Source: Ignavibacteriota bacterium (GTDB taxonomy: Bacteria > Bacteroidota > Ignavibacteria > Ignavibacteriales > Ignavibacteriaceae). Taken from it: a stretch of DNA of 64,000 bases. Below the pieces are notes generated by a model. That model did not search any database and was not told the DNA's origin. It saw nothing but the letters and a program-made list of their open reading frames with translations. The stretch covers positions 1,649,985 to 1,713,984 of the forward strand of contig CP053446.1 of NCBI GenBank assembly GCA_013285405.1, written 5' to 3'. This document shows, piece by piece, positions 34,564 through 44,673 of the stretch. Numbering within the stretch: the stretch's first letter is position 1; every line of letters begins with the position of its first letter. A program made the translations under genes and the position numbers.

Positions 34564-37152
34564 ATGGCTGATACCAAAGAAAAGAAAATAAGACTTTATA
34601 AACTTGCAACAGAATATAATCTTTCCGTTGATTCACTGGTTGAATTTCTGAACAGTAAAGGATTCAAGGTTAAAAATCATATGTCTCTTCTTGAAGAAGA
34701 TATGATTACTGCTATAAATACAAATTATAAAAAAGAGATCGAGAAAGCCGAGACTCATTATAAAAAGATAGCTGAGTTTCATAAAAAACGTACTGAAAGA
34801 GCTAATAAGGATGAAGAAAAGCCAGCTGAAATTCCCGAAGTAACACTTCAAACCGAAGCTGCTGAAGCTGATACAATCATTAAAGCAACAGAAAAAGCAG
34901 TTGAAGAAGTTGTACAAATTGAATCCAAAAAGAAAGTTGGAGAGCAAACGGCTGAACTTCCGGAAGAAAAAACAGAGCTAATTTCAGAAGCTAAAGATGA
35001 AAAAGAAAAAGAGAATAGGATCCCTAAAGCAAAAGGGTTAACTGTTATTGGGAAAATTGATCTTGATGCTAAGAAAAAGAAAGAACCTGCCAAAACTGAA
35101 GAAACTAAACCGAAATCTGAAGCTGAAGGAAAGACAGAAGAAGACACCAAGAAAAAACGAAAACCCAGAATTAAAAAGAAAAAAGTTGAAAGCAATGTTG
35201 AGGACACACCGGAAGCTAAAAAGAAGAAACGAGTAAGACGATTTGAAGTAGATGATCGGGAAGTTAAAGAAGCAATAAGAAAAACTATGCTAAGTATGGA
35301 TGATATTTCAGCACCCGGCAGAGCAATAGTACGAAAAAGAAAGCGAAGAGAAAGAGAAGCTCTTGAAGAAAAAAGACTTGAGGAAAAATCGCTTGCCGGT
35401 AAAAAACTGAAAGTGAATGAGTATATCTCTGTTAGCGAACTTGCAAATTTGATGAACGTCCCGGTAAGTGATGTAATTACCAAATGTATTGAACTTGGTT
35501 TGATGGTTTCAATCAATCAGAGACTGGATGTTGAAACTATTACTCTCGTTGCTGATGAATTTGAATTTGATATTGAACTGCAGGAAGAGTACACCTCCGA
35601 TGCAGTTGAAGATAATGAAGATGAACAGGAAGAACTTCAACCAAGACCACCTGTGGTTACGATAATGGGTCATGTGGATCATGGAAAAACTTCTTTGCTT
35701 GATTATATAAGAAGAACAAATGTAGTAGCCGGTGAGTCTGGTGGTATTACTCAGCATATCGGTGCGTATAAAGTAGATTTAGATAATGGTCGTTCAATAA
35801 CATTCCTTGATACGCCTGGTCACGAAGCATTTACAGCAATGCGTGCTCGTGGTGCTCAGTTAACTGATATTGTTGTGCTCGTTGTAGCCGCAGATGATGC
35901 TGTTATGCCGCAAACAATTGAAGCGATCAATCATGCACAAGCCGCAGGTGTTCCGATTATTGTTGCGATTAATAAAATTGATAAGCCTGGTGCTAATCCT
36001 GAAAGGTTAAAGCAGCAGCTTGCGGATAGAAATATTCTCGTTGAAGAATGGGGCGGGAAATATCAGTCAGTTGAAATATCAGCCAAGCATGGAACAAATA
36101 TCGAACAATTGATGGAAAAAATTCTGCTTGAAGCCGAAATACTTGATCTAAAAGCAAACCCGGAAAGATTAGCCCGAGGAGTTGTTGTTGAATCTGAACT
36201 TGATAAGGGAAGAGGAATTACCGGAACTATCCTTGTTCAAAAAGGAACTTTACGGATTGGCGATCCTTTTATTGCCGGTATATATCAGGGCAAAGTCCGC
36301 GCAATGTTTGATGAAAGAGGAAACAAAGTAGCTGAAGCTCCTCCTGCGACTCCAGTTCTTGTTCTTGGTTTTGAAGGCCCGCCGCAGGCTGGTGATTCTT
36401 TTGTTGTTGTTGAATCTGAAAGAGTTGCAAGAGACATAGGAATTAAAAGACAGCAGCTCAAACGTGAACAAGATCAAAAACAGATTCATCATCTTACACT
36501 TGATGAAGTGGCAAAACAAATCAGCATCGGTGGAGTTAAAGAACTTCCGCTTATTGTGAAAGGTGATGTTGATGGATCCGTTGAAGCACTTGCGGATTCA
36601 TTGTTAAAACTTTCGACTCAGGAAGTAATTGTAAAAGTAATTCATAAAGGTGTTGGTGGAATTTCCGAAAGTGACGTACTTCTTGCGGACGCTTCGCAAG
36701 CAATTATTATTGGTTTTCACGTCAGACCAAATCTGAATGCAAGAAAGCTTGCGGAGAAGCAGCATGTTGACATTCGTCTCTATAGTGTAATTTATAGTGC
36801 GATCAACGAAGTGAAATCAGCGTTGGAAGGTTTGTTGTCACCGATTATTTCCGAAGAGGTAACTGCTACACTTGAGGTTAGAGATACTTTCAAGGTACCA
36901 AAATTCGGCACTGTTGCCGGATGTTATGTGCTTGAAGGAAAAATAGCACGAAGTAATAAAATAAGACTAATCAGAGAAGGCATAGTTATTTTTGATGGTG
37001 ATATAGGCACTCTTAAAAGATTTAAAGATGATGTAAGGGAAGTTGATTCAGGTTATGAATGCGGATTAAATATTGCCAATTATAATGATGTAAAAATAGG
37101 TGACATAATAGAAGCCTATAAGTTGATCGAAACAAAGAAAACTCTGGCTTAA
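34564..37152 (+). CDS. infB: Translation initiation factor IF-2
   Basis: An 862-residue GTPase that brings initiator tRNA to the ribosome. The N-terminus ([20 protein letters not shown]) has the IF2-N helix. Residues about 60-290 form a long Lys/Glu-rich linker typical of IF-2, then a second IF2-N domain. The G domain begins with GHVDHGKT (369-376), followed by DTPGHE and NKID motifs. Domains II-IV complete the protein. It is 18 bp after nusA and 31 bp before rbfA. Confidence 0.97.
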   Translation: MADTKEKKIRLYKLATEYNLSVDSLVEFLNSKGFKVKNHMSLLEEDMITAINTNYKKEIEKAETHYKKIAEFHKKRTERANKDEEKPAEIPEVTLQTEAAEADTIIKATEKAVEEVVQIESKKKVGEQTAELPEEKTELISEAKDEKEKENRIPKAKGLTVIGKIDLDAKKKKEPAKTEETKPKSEAEGKTEEDTKKKRKPRIKKKKVESNVEDTPEAKKKKRVRRFEVDDREVKEAIRKTMLSMDDISAPGRAIVRKRKRREREALEEKRLEEKSLAGKKLKVNEYISVSELANLMNVPVSDVITKCIELGLMVSINQRLDVETITLVADEFEFDIELQEEYTSDAVEDNEDEQEELQPRPPVVTIMGHVDHGKTSLLDYIRRTNVVAGESGGITQHIGAYKVDLDNGRSITFLDTPGHEAFTAMRARGAQLTDIVVLVVAADDAVMPQTIEAINHAQAAGVPIIVAINKIDKPGANPERLKQQLADRNILVEEWGGKYQSVEISAKHGTNIEQLMEKILLEAEILDLKANPERLARGVVVESELDKGRGITGTILVQKGTLRIGDPFIAGIYQGKVRAMFDERGNKVAEAPPATPVLVLGFEGPPQAGDSFVVVESERVARDIGIKRQQLKREQDQKQIHHLTLDEVAKQISIGGVKELPLIVKGDVDGSVEALADSLLKLSTQEVIVKVIHKGVGGISESDVLLADASQAIIIGFHVRPNLNARKLAEKQHVDIRLYSVIYSAINEVKSALEGLLSPIISEEVTATLEVRDTFKVPKFGTVAGCYVLEGKIARSNKIRLIREGIVIFDGDIGTLKRFKDDVREVDSGYECGLNIANYNDVKIGDIIEAYKLIETKKTLA

Positions 37153-37183
37153 TAATTTAACATTCTGTAAAACCAGCAAAAAA

Positions 37184-37546
37184 ATGTCCTCACATAGAAT
37201 AGATAAAGTTGAACAATTAATTAAAGAAGAAATAAGCTACATTTTGCTTCATAAAATGCAGGGCGATGATCTTGGCTTTATCACTATAACAGATGTAAAA
37301 GTCAGTGCAGATTTAAAGATCGCAAAAATTTATCTCTCCGTACTTCAAAAGGAACGAAGAGATTTTGTCCTGAACAAAATAAACCTGAGACTTGGACACA
37401 TCAGAACAGAACTTGCTCACAGGATCAGAATTAAATTTGTGCCCGAACTTAAATTTTTTATTGATGATACGCTCGATTATGTTGAAAAGATTGAAGGATT
37501 GATAAATGAAATCCACAAGCAGAATAATAACAAATCTAACACTTAA
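37184..37546 (+). CDS. rbfA: Ribosome-binding factor A
   Basis: A 120-residue KH-fold protein for 30S maturation and cold adaptation. It starts HRIDKVEQLIKEEISYILLHK and carries the typical FITITDVKVSADLKIAKIYLSVL and RIRIKFVPELKFFIDDTLDY motifs. Its last 41 bp overlap the start of truB in another frame. Confidence 0.95.
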   Translation: MSSHRIDKVEQLIKEEISYILLHKMQGDDLGFITITDVKVSADLKIAKIYLSVLQKERRDFVLNKINLRLGHIRTELAHRIRIKFVPELKFFIDDTLDYVEKIEGLINEIHKQNNNKSNT

Positions 37547-38234
37547 TCTTCCTGAGGTTAATTTTTCAGAGGGCGAAATTATTTTAATTGATAAACCATC
37601 CGGTCCAACTTCATTTCAGATTGTCAACAGGATCAGAAAAATAATTGATGTGAAGAAGGTTGGTCATTCAGGCACCTTGGATCCGAATGCAAGCGGCTTA
37701 ATGATCATCTGCACTGGTAAGAAAACGAAAGTAATGGATAGCTTTATAAATCTGAACAAGTCATATTCAGGTATTATTAAATTGGGTTTAACTTCTCCTT
37801 CGATGGATATGGAGACTGAATGCACTGAAATTCCGATCCCTGAAAATATTGATGAAAATGAAATTCTTGATGTAAGGAATAGCTTTCTTGGAGAAATTGA
37901 ACAGATACCACCGATGTTTTCCGCAGTTAAAATAAACGGAAAAAAACTTTATGACTTTGCAAGAAAAGGAAAATCAATCGAGCGCGAACCAAGAAAAATT
38001 TTTATTGAACGTTTTGACATCACAAAAATAAAATTACCAGAGATTTATTTTTCGATTACTTGCTCTAAGGGAACTTTCATTCGGGTTATTGCCGATGACT
38101 TTGGAAAAAAACTACACACAGGTGCAATTTTGACTGAACTCAGGAGAATTGGTATCGGAAATTTTCGCGTTGAAGATGCAATTACTCTTGAAACATTTTC
38201 GAATAATTTTCAGATGAATTCAATATTGAAATGA
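37506..38234 (+). CDS. truB: tRNA pseudouridine55 synthase
   Basis: A 242-residue enzyme that makes pseudouridine 55 in the T loop of tRNAs. The motif GHSGTLDPNASGLM contains the catalytic Asp59. LIDKPSGPTSF and YSGIIKLG are typical. The ATG at 37506 lies inside rbfA, a 41-bp overlap; no later start would keep the IDKPSGPTS block, so the overlap is likely real. It lacks a long C-terminal PUA domain, as in many short bacterial TruB proteins. ribF follows after about 90 bp. Confidence 0.94.
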   Translation: MKSTSRIITNLTLNLPEVNFSEGEIILIDKPSGPTSFQIVNRIRKIIDVKKVGHSGTLDPNASGLMIICTGKKTKVMDSFINLNKSYSGIIKLGLTSPSMDMETECTEIPIPENIDENEILDVRNSFLGEIEQIPPMFSAVKINGKKLYDFARKGKSIEREPRKIFIERFDITKIKLPEIYFSITCSKGTFIRVIADDFGKKLHTGAILTELRRIGIGNFRVEDAITLETFSNNFQMNSILK

Positions 38235-38324
38235 TAACTAATTCATCGGACAAACATCTGGCTAAAGTTTTTATTTCGGATTGGATTAATTTAAATTTGA
38301 ACCCTTTTTAAAAAGCTGTTTAAG

Positions 38325-39263
38325 ATGAGGATAATAAAAGATTTAGCAGAAATAAAAAGGGACGAAAAGAGTGTGATAACTCTCGGAACATTTGACGGGT
38401 TTCATCTTGGTCATCAGCAGATAGTTCAGGAAGTAATCCGGAAATCACGACTAATTGGAGGAAGAAATTTTCTGCTGACTTTTGATCCTCACCCGAGAAA
38501 AGTAATTCCGGGAAGAAATGATATTAAACTTCTGAGTACTCTTGATGAGAAAGTTAAAATTTTGGAGCAGCTTGGACTGGAAAATCTTTTCGTAATTAAA
38601 TTCACGAGTGAATTTTCAAAACAGCCACCCGAAGAATTTGTAAAAAAATATCTTGTAAATGGAATTGGATTGAGCGAAATTGTAATTGGATATGATCATC
38701 ACTTCGGGAAAGGAAGAGACGGAAACTTTGAAATTTTAAAGGAGCTTGGAAAGAAGTTTAGTTTTCATGTTACTGTCGTACCGGAATTTAGTGTTGATGG
38801 AGAAACTGTCAGCAGTACAAAAATCAGGAATGTACTTCTTCAGGGAGATGTAATAACTGCGGCTAAAATGCTCGGCAGATTTTATTCTTTCAAAGGGAAA
38901 ATTGTCCGTGGTGATGGACGAGGAAAACAACTCGGTTTCCCCACAGCAAATATCTCTATTGATAGTGAGGATAAACTTATACCGGCAAAAGGCATTTATG
39001 CTGCTGAATGTATTGTTGAAAACGAAAAACACTTTGGATTGCTGAGTCTTGGAAGCAGACCCACTTTTCACGATAACGGAACTGTAATTCCGGAATTTTA
39101 TATATTCGATTTTGACAACGATATTTATGACAAAATTATGCAGGTGAATCTGGTGGAAAGAATAAGAGACGAAGAAAAATTCAATACTGTGGATGATTTG
39201 ATTATCCAGATGAAAAATGATGAAAAAATTGGAAGACAAATTTTAAACAAAATAATTAATTAA
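38325..39263 (+). CDS. ribF: Bifunctional riboflavin kinase/FAD synthetase
   Basis: A 312-residue enzyme converting riboflavin to FMN and then FAD. The N-terminal FMN adenylyltransferase domain has TLGTFDGFHLGHQQIV (residues 19-34) and the TFDPHPRKV block; GYDHHFGKGRDGNF is the second nucleotide-binding segment. The C-terminal riboflavin kinase domain begins GDGRGKQLGFPTANI and includes YAAECIV...GSRPTF. No FMN riboswitch is seen in the short leader. It is placed in the truB-ribF-rpsO order common in bacteria. Confidence 0.94.
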   Translation: MRIIKDLAEIKRDEKSVITLGTFDGFHLGHQQIVQEVIRKSRLIGGRNFLLTFDPHPRKVIPGRNDIKLLSTLDEKVKILEQLGLENLFVIKFTSEFSKQPPEEFVKKYLVNGIGLSEIVIGYDHHFGKGRDGNFEILKELGKKFSFHVTVVPEFSVDGETVSSTKIRNVLLQGDVITAAKMLGRFYSFKGKIVRGDGRGKQLGFPTANISIDSEDKLIPAKGIYAAECIVENEKHFGLLSLGSRPTFHDNGTVIPEFYIFDFDNDIYDKIMQVNLVERIRDEEKFNTVDDLIIQMKNDEKIGRQILNKIIN

Positions 39264-39333
39264 TTCTGGTTCATTCATTCTGAATGATTGACTCTGGGAT
39301 TATATCGTATAACTAATATTAAGGATTAATAAA

Positions 39334-39597
39334 ATGACCAAACAAGAAAAAGCCGATATCATTAAACAATATGGCGGGAATCAAAAAGATTCTGGTAAAA
39401 CAGAAGTTCAGGTTGCTCTTTTAACAAAAAGAATTAATGACCTGACAGATCACTTTAATAAACATGCAAAAGATCATCACTCAAGAAGAGGTCTGATGAT
39501 GATGGTTGGTAAAAGAAGAAGACTTCTTGATTATCTCACAAAGAAAGATATTGAGAGATACAGAGCGATAATTAAAGATTTGAACATAAGAAAGTAG
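39334..39597 (+). CDS. rpsO: 30S ribosomal protein S15
   Basis: An 87-residue ribosomal protein binding 16S rRNA (normal length 88-89). The signature [35 protein letters not shown] is complete. AAGGA precedes the ATG. It is followed 10 bp later by pnp, the usual rpsO-pnp pair. Confidence 0.97.
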   Translation: MTKQEKADIIKQYGGNQKDSGKTEVQVALLTKRINDLTDHFNKHAKDHHSRRGLMMMVGKRRRLLDYLTKKDIERYRAIIKDLNIRK

Positions 39598-39607
39598 GAA
39601 ATTTGAA

Positions 39608-41716
39608 ATGATAATTAAAAAGGAAGTTGAAATAGGTGGTAAAATATTCTCCATAGAAACAGGGAGATATGCAAGACAGGCAAATGGTGCTGTAATGGTT
39701 CGTTATGGTGATACTATGGTTCTTGTTACCGCAGTTGCAACAAGCGAAGCGGTTGAAGGTCAGGACTTCTTTCCTCTGCAAGTTGAATACAGAGAAAAAA
39801 CATCAGCCGCAGGAAAAATTCCCGGTGGATTTATTAAACGCGAAGGAAGACCAACTGAAAAAGAAATTTTAAGTTCCAGGTTAATAGACAGACCGATCAG
39901 ACCTCTTTTCCCCGAAAGTTTCATGAATGAAACTCAGGTTATTGCTTTTGTGCTTTCGTACGATGGCGAAAATGATGCTGATGTTCTTGCTGCAGTTGGT
40001 GCTTCAGCAGCTCTTACAATTTCTGATATTCCATTTGATGGACCAATTGCAGAAGTACGTGTTGGCAGAATTGATGGACAATTTATCGTAAATCCAACTC
40101 ACGCCGAAATTGAACAAAGCGATCTCGAACTTGTTGTAGCCGGAACCAGTGATTCCATTATTATGGTTGAAGGTGAATCAAAAGAAGTGAGTGAAAATGA
40201 TTTATTAAGTGCACTTCGTTTTGCTCAGACCGAAATTCAAAAGCTTGTTGATCTTCAAATTCAATTACGAAAAGAAGCTGGCAAAATAAAGTGGGAAATA
40301 AAAGAAAACGAAATTGATCCTGAATTAAAAAAGGAAGTGCTGGAAATTGCCGGCGAAAAATTCAGAGATATAGTTCATTCAGTTCTCACAAAAGAAGAAA
40401 GATCATCAAAAAACAAACAGCTTCAGGATGAAGTAAATGCAGCTCTTGCGGAAAGATTTCCTGAACAGGAAAAGCTAATCGGTTCAATTCTTCACGATCT
40501 TGAAAAAGAATTAATGAGAGAAAGAATTCTGTCTGAAGGAATCCGCCTTGATGGACGAAACACAACTCAAATCAGACCAATAACTATCGAGCTTGGAATA
40601 TTACCGCGAACACACGGCTCATCATTATTTACAAGGGGCGAAACGCAAAGCTTAACAACTATAACTCTTGGTACAAAAAACGATGAACAGATAATTGATG
40701 GTCTTCGTGAAGAATACACAAAACGATTTATGCTACACTATAATTTTCCACCATTCAGTGTTGGTGAGGTTGGAAGAATGACCGGAGTTGGACGAAGAGA
40801 AATCGGACATGGCAATCTAGCTGAAAGAGCATTAAAGATGGTTTTTCCGGGTGAAGAAATTTTTCCTTACACTGTGCGCGTCATTTCTGATATTCTGGAA
40901 TCAAATGGTTCATCTTCTATGGCAACGGTTTGTGCTGGTTCACTTGCTATGATGGATGCAGGAATTGGCATAAGTAAAAGTGTCGCTGGTATTGCTATGG
41001 GATTAGTAAAAGAAGGTGACCGTTACGCAATTCTATCTGATATACTTGGCAATGAAGATCATCTCGGCGACATGGATTTTAAAGTCGCTGGAACAACAAA
41101 TGGAATAACAGCATTCCAAATGGATATAAAAATTCAGGGAATATCTTTTGAGATAATGGAAAAAGCTTTACAACAGGCTCGTGAAGGCAGAGTTCATATT
41201 CTCGGAATAATGAATCAGGCTATTGAAAACCCACGCGAACAACTTTCTGAATTTGCACCAAGATTAATTTCTATGAAAGTAGAGCAGGATCAAATCGGAT
41301 TGATAATTGGTCCCGGTGGAAAAACTATCCAGGGTATGCAGCGTTTGTTCGGCGTTGAGATTAATATTGAAGAAGACGGAACAGTAAATATTGCTTCACC
41401 AAATAAAGAAAATGCCGTAAATTGCAAAGAGTACATCAAAAAGATGACTGCTACTCCTGAGATTGGTGAAACATACGATGGTGTTGTTACAAAGCTTATG
41501 GATTTCGGTGCGTTTGTTGAAATTCTTCCGGGAAAAGAAGGACTTCTTCATATATCCCAGATTGACAACAAAAGAGTTGAAAAAGTAAGTGATTACTATA
41601 AAGTCGGTGATAAAGTAAAAGTAAAACTGCTGAAAATTGAAAATGGTAAATTTTCTCTCAGCAGAAAAGAATTATTAAAAGAAGAAGGCAAGAAGGATAA
41701 AGCTCCGGCGAACTGA
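39608..41716 (+). CDS. pnp: Polyribonucleotide nucleotidyltransferase (PNPase)
   Basis: A 702-residue phosphorolytic 3'-5' exoribonuclease of the RNA degradosome. Two RNase PH domains are separated by a helical linker. The second holds ILSDILGNEDHLGDMDFKVAGT with the catalytic metal-binding Asp cluster. A KH domain (GLIIGPGGKTIQGM) and an S1 domain (GVVTKLMDFGAFVEILPGKEGLLHISQI) follow. GGAAATTTGAAATG sits at the start. Downstream lies a leader and then the RNase E/G gene, so two main RNA-decay enzymes are adjacent. Confidence 0.97.
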   Translation: MIIKKEVEIGGKIFSIETGRYARQANGAVMVRYGDTMVLVTAVATSEAVEGQDFFPLQVEYREKTSAAGKIPGGFIKREGRPTEKEILSSRLIDRPIRPLFPESFMNETQVIAFVLSYDGENDADVLAAVGASAALTISDIPFDGPIAEVRVGRIDGQFIVNPTHAEIEQSDLELVVAGTSDSIIMVEGESKEVSENDLLSALRFAQTEIQKLVDLQIQLRKEAGKIKWEIKENEIDPELKKEVLEIAGEKFRDIVHSVLTKEERSSKNKQLQDEVNAALAERFPEQEKLIGSILHDLEKELMRERILSEGIRLDGRNTTQIRPITIELGILPRTHGSSLFTRGETQSLTTITLGTKNDEQIIDGLREEYTKRFMLHYNFPPFSVGEVGRMTGVGRREIGHGNLAERALKMVFPGEEIFPYTVRVISDILESNGSSSMATVCAGSLAMMDAGIGISKSVAGIAMGLVKEGDRYAILSDILGNEDHLGDMDFKVAGTTNGITAFQMDIKIQGISFEIMEKALQQAREGRVHILGIMNQAIENPREQLSEFAPRLISMKVEQDQIGLIIGPGGKTIQGMQRLFGVEINIEEDGTVNIASPNKENAVNCKEYIKKMTATPEIGETYDGVVTKLMDFGAFVEILPGKEGLLHISQIDNKRVEKVSDYYKVGDKVKVKLLKIENGKFSLSRKELLKEEGKKDKAPAN

Positions 41717-41829
41717 CAGCCTTTAAATATTATTTATTTTCATTTAATGAATTATTTATAATCAATTTTAGTTGAAAAACTCAATATGCAATTTGAAATA
41801 TTTCTATTCAATTTAGTTATTGCTTTGAT

Positions 41830-41854
41830 CTGTCTGAATTTTTCTATCAGACAG
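41830..41854 (+). promoter_or_regulatory. Hairpin in the leader of the RNase E/G gene
   Basis: CTGTCTGA (41830-41837) and TCAGACAG (41847-41854) form a perfect 8-bp stem with a 9-nt loop about 80 nt before the RNase start. No T-run follows, so it is not a terminator. In E. coli the rne leader has hairpins used for autoregulation; a similar role here is only an analogy. Confidence 0.4.
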
Positions 41855-41933
41855 GAACGATTGCATAAGAGCCTCATATTTATTAAAAGATTTTCGATGA
41901 AATATATTTTTTCATCAAGCGAGATTATACCAA

Positions 41934-43508
41934 ATGGTAAAAGAAATTATTATCAATTCTGCTTCCACGCAAACACGTGTTGCTATTACGGAAGATGGAA
42001 ACTTAGTCGACTTCTTTGTAGACTACCCTGAAAACCGCCGAATGGTTGGTGACATATATCTCGGAAGAATTGCAAGAGTTCTTCCCGGAATTCGTGCTGC
42101 ATTTATTGACGTCGGAATGAAACACGATGCATTTTTGCATTTCTCAGATATTGGCGAACGGACTCAGCAGCTTCAGGATATGCTCGGTGACGAAGATTCA
42201 GATACTGACGATGATGACGAAGATGAATCAAACGGATCAGTTCCAGCCAGAGCCAAACCGGAAATAAAAAAAACCGAACCTCAAATCCCCACACTCAAAA
42301 AAGGACAGGAAATTCTTGTTCAGATAATTAAAGAACCGGTTAATAATAAAGGAGTGCGTGTAACTTCATCCGTTTCTCTTCCCGGCAGATTTTGTGTGCT
42401 TCTTCCGTACGATAATAAAGTTGGAATATCAAAAAAGATTTATGATTTCCGCGAACGAAAAAGATTAAGATCAATAGCAAGACAGATTGTTTCGGATAAT
42501 TATGGATTGATAATAAGAACAGTAGCACAAAATCAGCCAGAAGATAGTCTTAAAGATGATTTGAAAAACCTGATGAAAACCTGGGAAAAAATTGAGAAAG
42601 AATCAAAATCTCAAACACCGCCGGCATTGGTTTATCAGGATTTGAATACGACAGTAAGCGTTATTCGTGATCTTTTCAACTCTGATATTTCCAAAATATT
42701 TGTTGACTCAAAAAAACTTCACAGGGAAATTAAAAATTATCTGGAGCTTGTTCAGCCGGCGATAGCTGAAAAAGTTGAACTTTACAAATCCACTTATGGA
42801 ATATTCAACACTTTCAAAATTGAAGAGCAGATAAAAACGCTGATGGGAAGAAAGGTTCCTCTCCCAAGCGGTGGTTATCTGATTATTGAGCATACAGAAG
42901 CAATGGTTGTTATTGATGTTAATAGCGGAAAGTATGCGAAGAGTAAAGATCAGGAATCAAACTCACTCAAAACAGATCTTGAAGCTTCAAGAGAAATTGC
43001 ACGTCAGTTACGATTACGCGATATCGGTGGGATTATTGTTATTGATTTCATTGATTTGGAAGATGATAAAAATCGAAAAAAAGTTTATGATGAATTAAAA
43101 AAAGAATTCAGAAAAGACAGAGCAAAAGTATCAATTTTACCAATGTCAGATTTTGGATTGATTCAAATTACCAGACAGAGAATCAGGCAAAACATTGTTC
43201 AGGCAATTAAAGAAGTATGTCCGGAATGTCATGGAACTGGACTGTTAACAAAAAGCTCGCATCTTGTTTACGATCTCGAAAGCTGGTTAAGAAAATTCAG
43301 AAGAAAATCTCGTGAACGGAGTATAATCATAAAGAGCCATCCTTCTACTGCTGCAAAAATCAGGGACGGTAAAATAAAGTCATTGTTCAAATTACAGCTT
43401 AAATATTTTGTTAAAATAACTATAAAAGAAGATGCTTCAATTTCACCGGATACTTTTGAATTCTTCTCAGCAAAAACAGGACGTGACTTAACACAGGAAT
43501 TTGATTAG
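41934..43508 (+). CDS. rng: Ribonuclease E/G family protein
   Basis: A 524-residue endoribonuclease acting in mRNA and rRNA processing. The S1 domain (about 38-160, GDIYLGRIARVLPGIRAAFIDVG) is split by a roughly 40-residue acidic, low-complexity insert (DEDSDTDDDDEDE). The catalytic metal ligands are in VVIDVNSG (Asp328) and IDFIDL (Asp371). The zinc-link CPECHGTG is at 429-436. There is no long scaffold tail, so it is nearer RNase G than RNase E. It lies next to pnp but about 220 bp away, with its own leader hairpin. Confidence 0.93.
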   Translation: MVKEIIINSASTQTRVAITEDGNLVDFFVDYPENRRMVGDIYLGRIARVLPGIRAAFIDVGMKHDAFLHFSDIGERTQQLQDMLGDEDSDTDDDDEDESNGSVPARAKPEIKKTEPQIPTLKKGQEILVQIIKEPVNNKGVRVTSSVSLPGRFCVLLPYDNKVGISKKIYDFRERKRLRSIARQIVSDNYGLIIRTVAQNQPEDSLKDDLKNLMKTWEKIEKESKSQTPPALVYQDLNTTVSVIRDLFNSDISKIFVDSKKLHREIKNYLELVQPAIAEKVELYKSTYGIFNTFKIEEQIKTLMGRKVPLPSGGYLIIEHTEAMVVIDVNSGKYAKSKDQESNSLKTDLEASREIARQLRLRDIGGIIVIDFIDLEDDKNRKKVYDELKKEFRKDRAKVSILPMSDFGLIQITRQRIRQNIVQAIKEVCPECHGTGLLTKSSHLVYDLESWLRKFRRKSRERSIIIKSHPSTAAKIRDGKIKSLFKLQLKYFVKITIKEDASISPDTFEFFSAKTGRDLTQEFD

Positions 43509-43583
43509 TTTTAAATTATTTATTATTCAAAAATCAGAATAAATTCTGAAAATTATTCCAAAATATTTTGATGGGGCACAAAG

Positions 43584-44666
43584 ATGAAAAAAACTACATT
43601 CAATAATATTCATAAAAAACTTGGGGCAAAATTAGTTGAATTTGCTGGCTATGAAATGCCGATTCAGTATTCATCCATTATTGCAGAACATAAAGCAGTG
43701 CGTAATTCAGTCGGAGTTTTTGATGTATCGCACATGGGTGAAGTATTCATCACAGGTGATAAAGCTCTTGAGTTTGTTCAGCACATTACCACTAATGACG
43801 CTTCAAAATTAATTCCCGGAAGAGTTCAGTATTCAGCAATGTGTTATCCGGATGGCGGTATTGTTGACGACCTGCTTGTCTATAAAATTTCAGACAAAGA
43901 ATTTCTACTTGTTATAAACGCATCCAATATTGAAAAAGATGTAAACTGGATGAAAGAGAACAACAAGTTTGGAGTAAAAATTGACAATAGAAGCGATGAA
44001 TATTCTTTGCTTGCTGTGCAAGGTCCGAATTCAGGCGAAGTCATCAAAAAATTAGTTGCAAAAATGCCGGATCTCGAATACTATCATTTCACCAACGGAA
44101 AAATAGCAGGTATTGATATGATAATTTCAAGAACCGGATATACTGGTGAACTTGGTTATGAACTTTATTTTATCGGTGACGTTAATCAGGCTGAAAAAGT
44201 CTGGGAAGAAATTTTCAGAGCCGGTAAAGAATTCGATATACAACCTGTTGGACTCGCTGCCCGTGATTCGCTGCGTCTGGAAATGGGTTATTGCTTATAC
44301 GGAAACGATATTGATCAAACCACCAATCCAATTGAAGCCGGTTTAGGTTGGATTACGAAAACTGATAAAGAAAATTTTATTGGAAAAGAAATAATTCAAA
44401 AAGTAAAACAAGAAGGTCCGGGCAGAAAATTAGTCGCGATGATTTCTGACGAAAAAACTTTTCCAAGACACGGTTATGAAATAATTTCGGAAGGAAAAAA
44501 GGTTGGTCATATTACCAGCGGAACTGTAAGCCCTGTTTTGGAAAAGCCAATTGCACTTGGCTATGTTGATAAACCATTTAACTCTCCGGGAAATAATGTG
44601 GTATTTAAAATTCGAGACAAAGAAATTCCGGCTGTAGTAACTAAACTTCCATTTGTAAAAAAGTAA
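43584..44666 (+). CDS. gcvT: Aminomethyltransferase, glycine cleavage T-protein
   Basis: A 360-residue protein that transfers the methylene group from the aminomethyl-lipoyl H-protein to tetrahydrofolate, releasing ammonia. Typical motifs are VEFAGYEMPIQYSSIIAEHKAVR, VFDVSHMGEV and GYTGELGYELY, with AARDSLRLEMGYCLYGNDI near residue 225. The other glycine cleavage genes are not in the window, and the 75-bp gap upstream is too short for a glycine riboswitch. comB follows after 7 bp. Confidence 0.95.
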   Translation: MKKTTFNNIHKKLGAKLVEFAGYEMPIQYSSIIAEHKAVRNSVGVFDVSHMGEVFITGDKALEFVQHITTNDASKLIPGRVQYSAMCYPDGGIVDDLLVYKISDKEFLLVINASNIEKDVNWMKENNKFGVKIDNRSDEYSLLAVQGPNSGEVIKKLVAKMPDLEYYHFTNGKIAGIDMIISRTGYTGELGYELYFIGDVNQAEKVWEEIFRAGKEFDIQPVGLAARDSLRLEMGYCLYGNDIDQTTNPIEAGLGWITKTDKENFIGKEIIQKVKQEGPGRKLVAMISDEKTFPRHGYEIISEGKKVGHITSGTVSPVLEKPIALGYVDKPFNSPGNNVVFKIRDKEIPAVVTKLPFVKK

Positions 44667-44673
44667 AATAAAA

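Noticed and set aside
34848..35516. Minus-strand 222-codon Ser/Phe-rich frame inside infB
   Set aside because: It is the mirror of the Lys/Glu-rich linker codons of IF-2; long Ser/Phe antisense frames are a known artefact of such linkers.
41786..42031. 81-codon frame with a hydrophobic start between pnp and the RNase gene
   Set aside because: It overlaps the RNase start by nearly 100 bp in another frame, has no ribosome site, and contains the leader hairpin; a chance frame is more likely.
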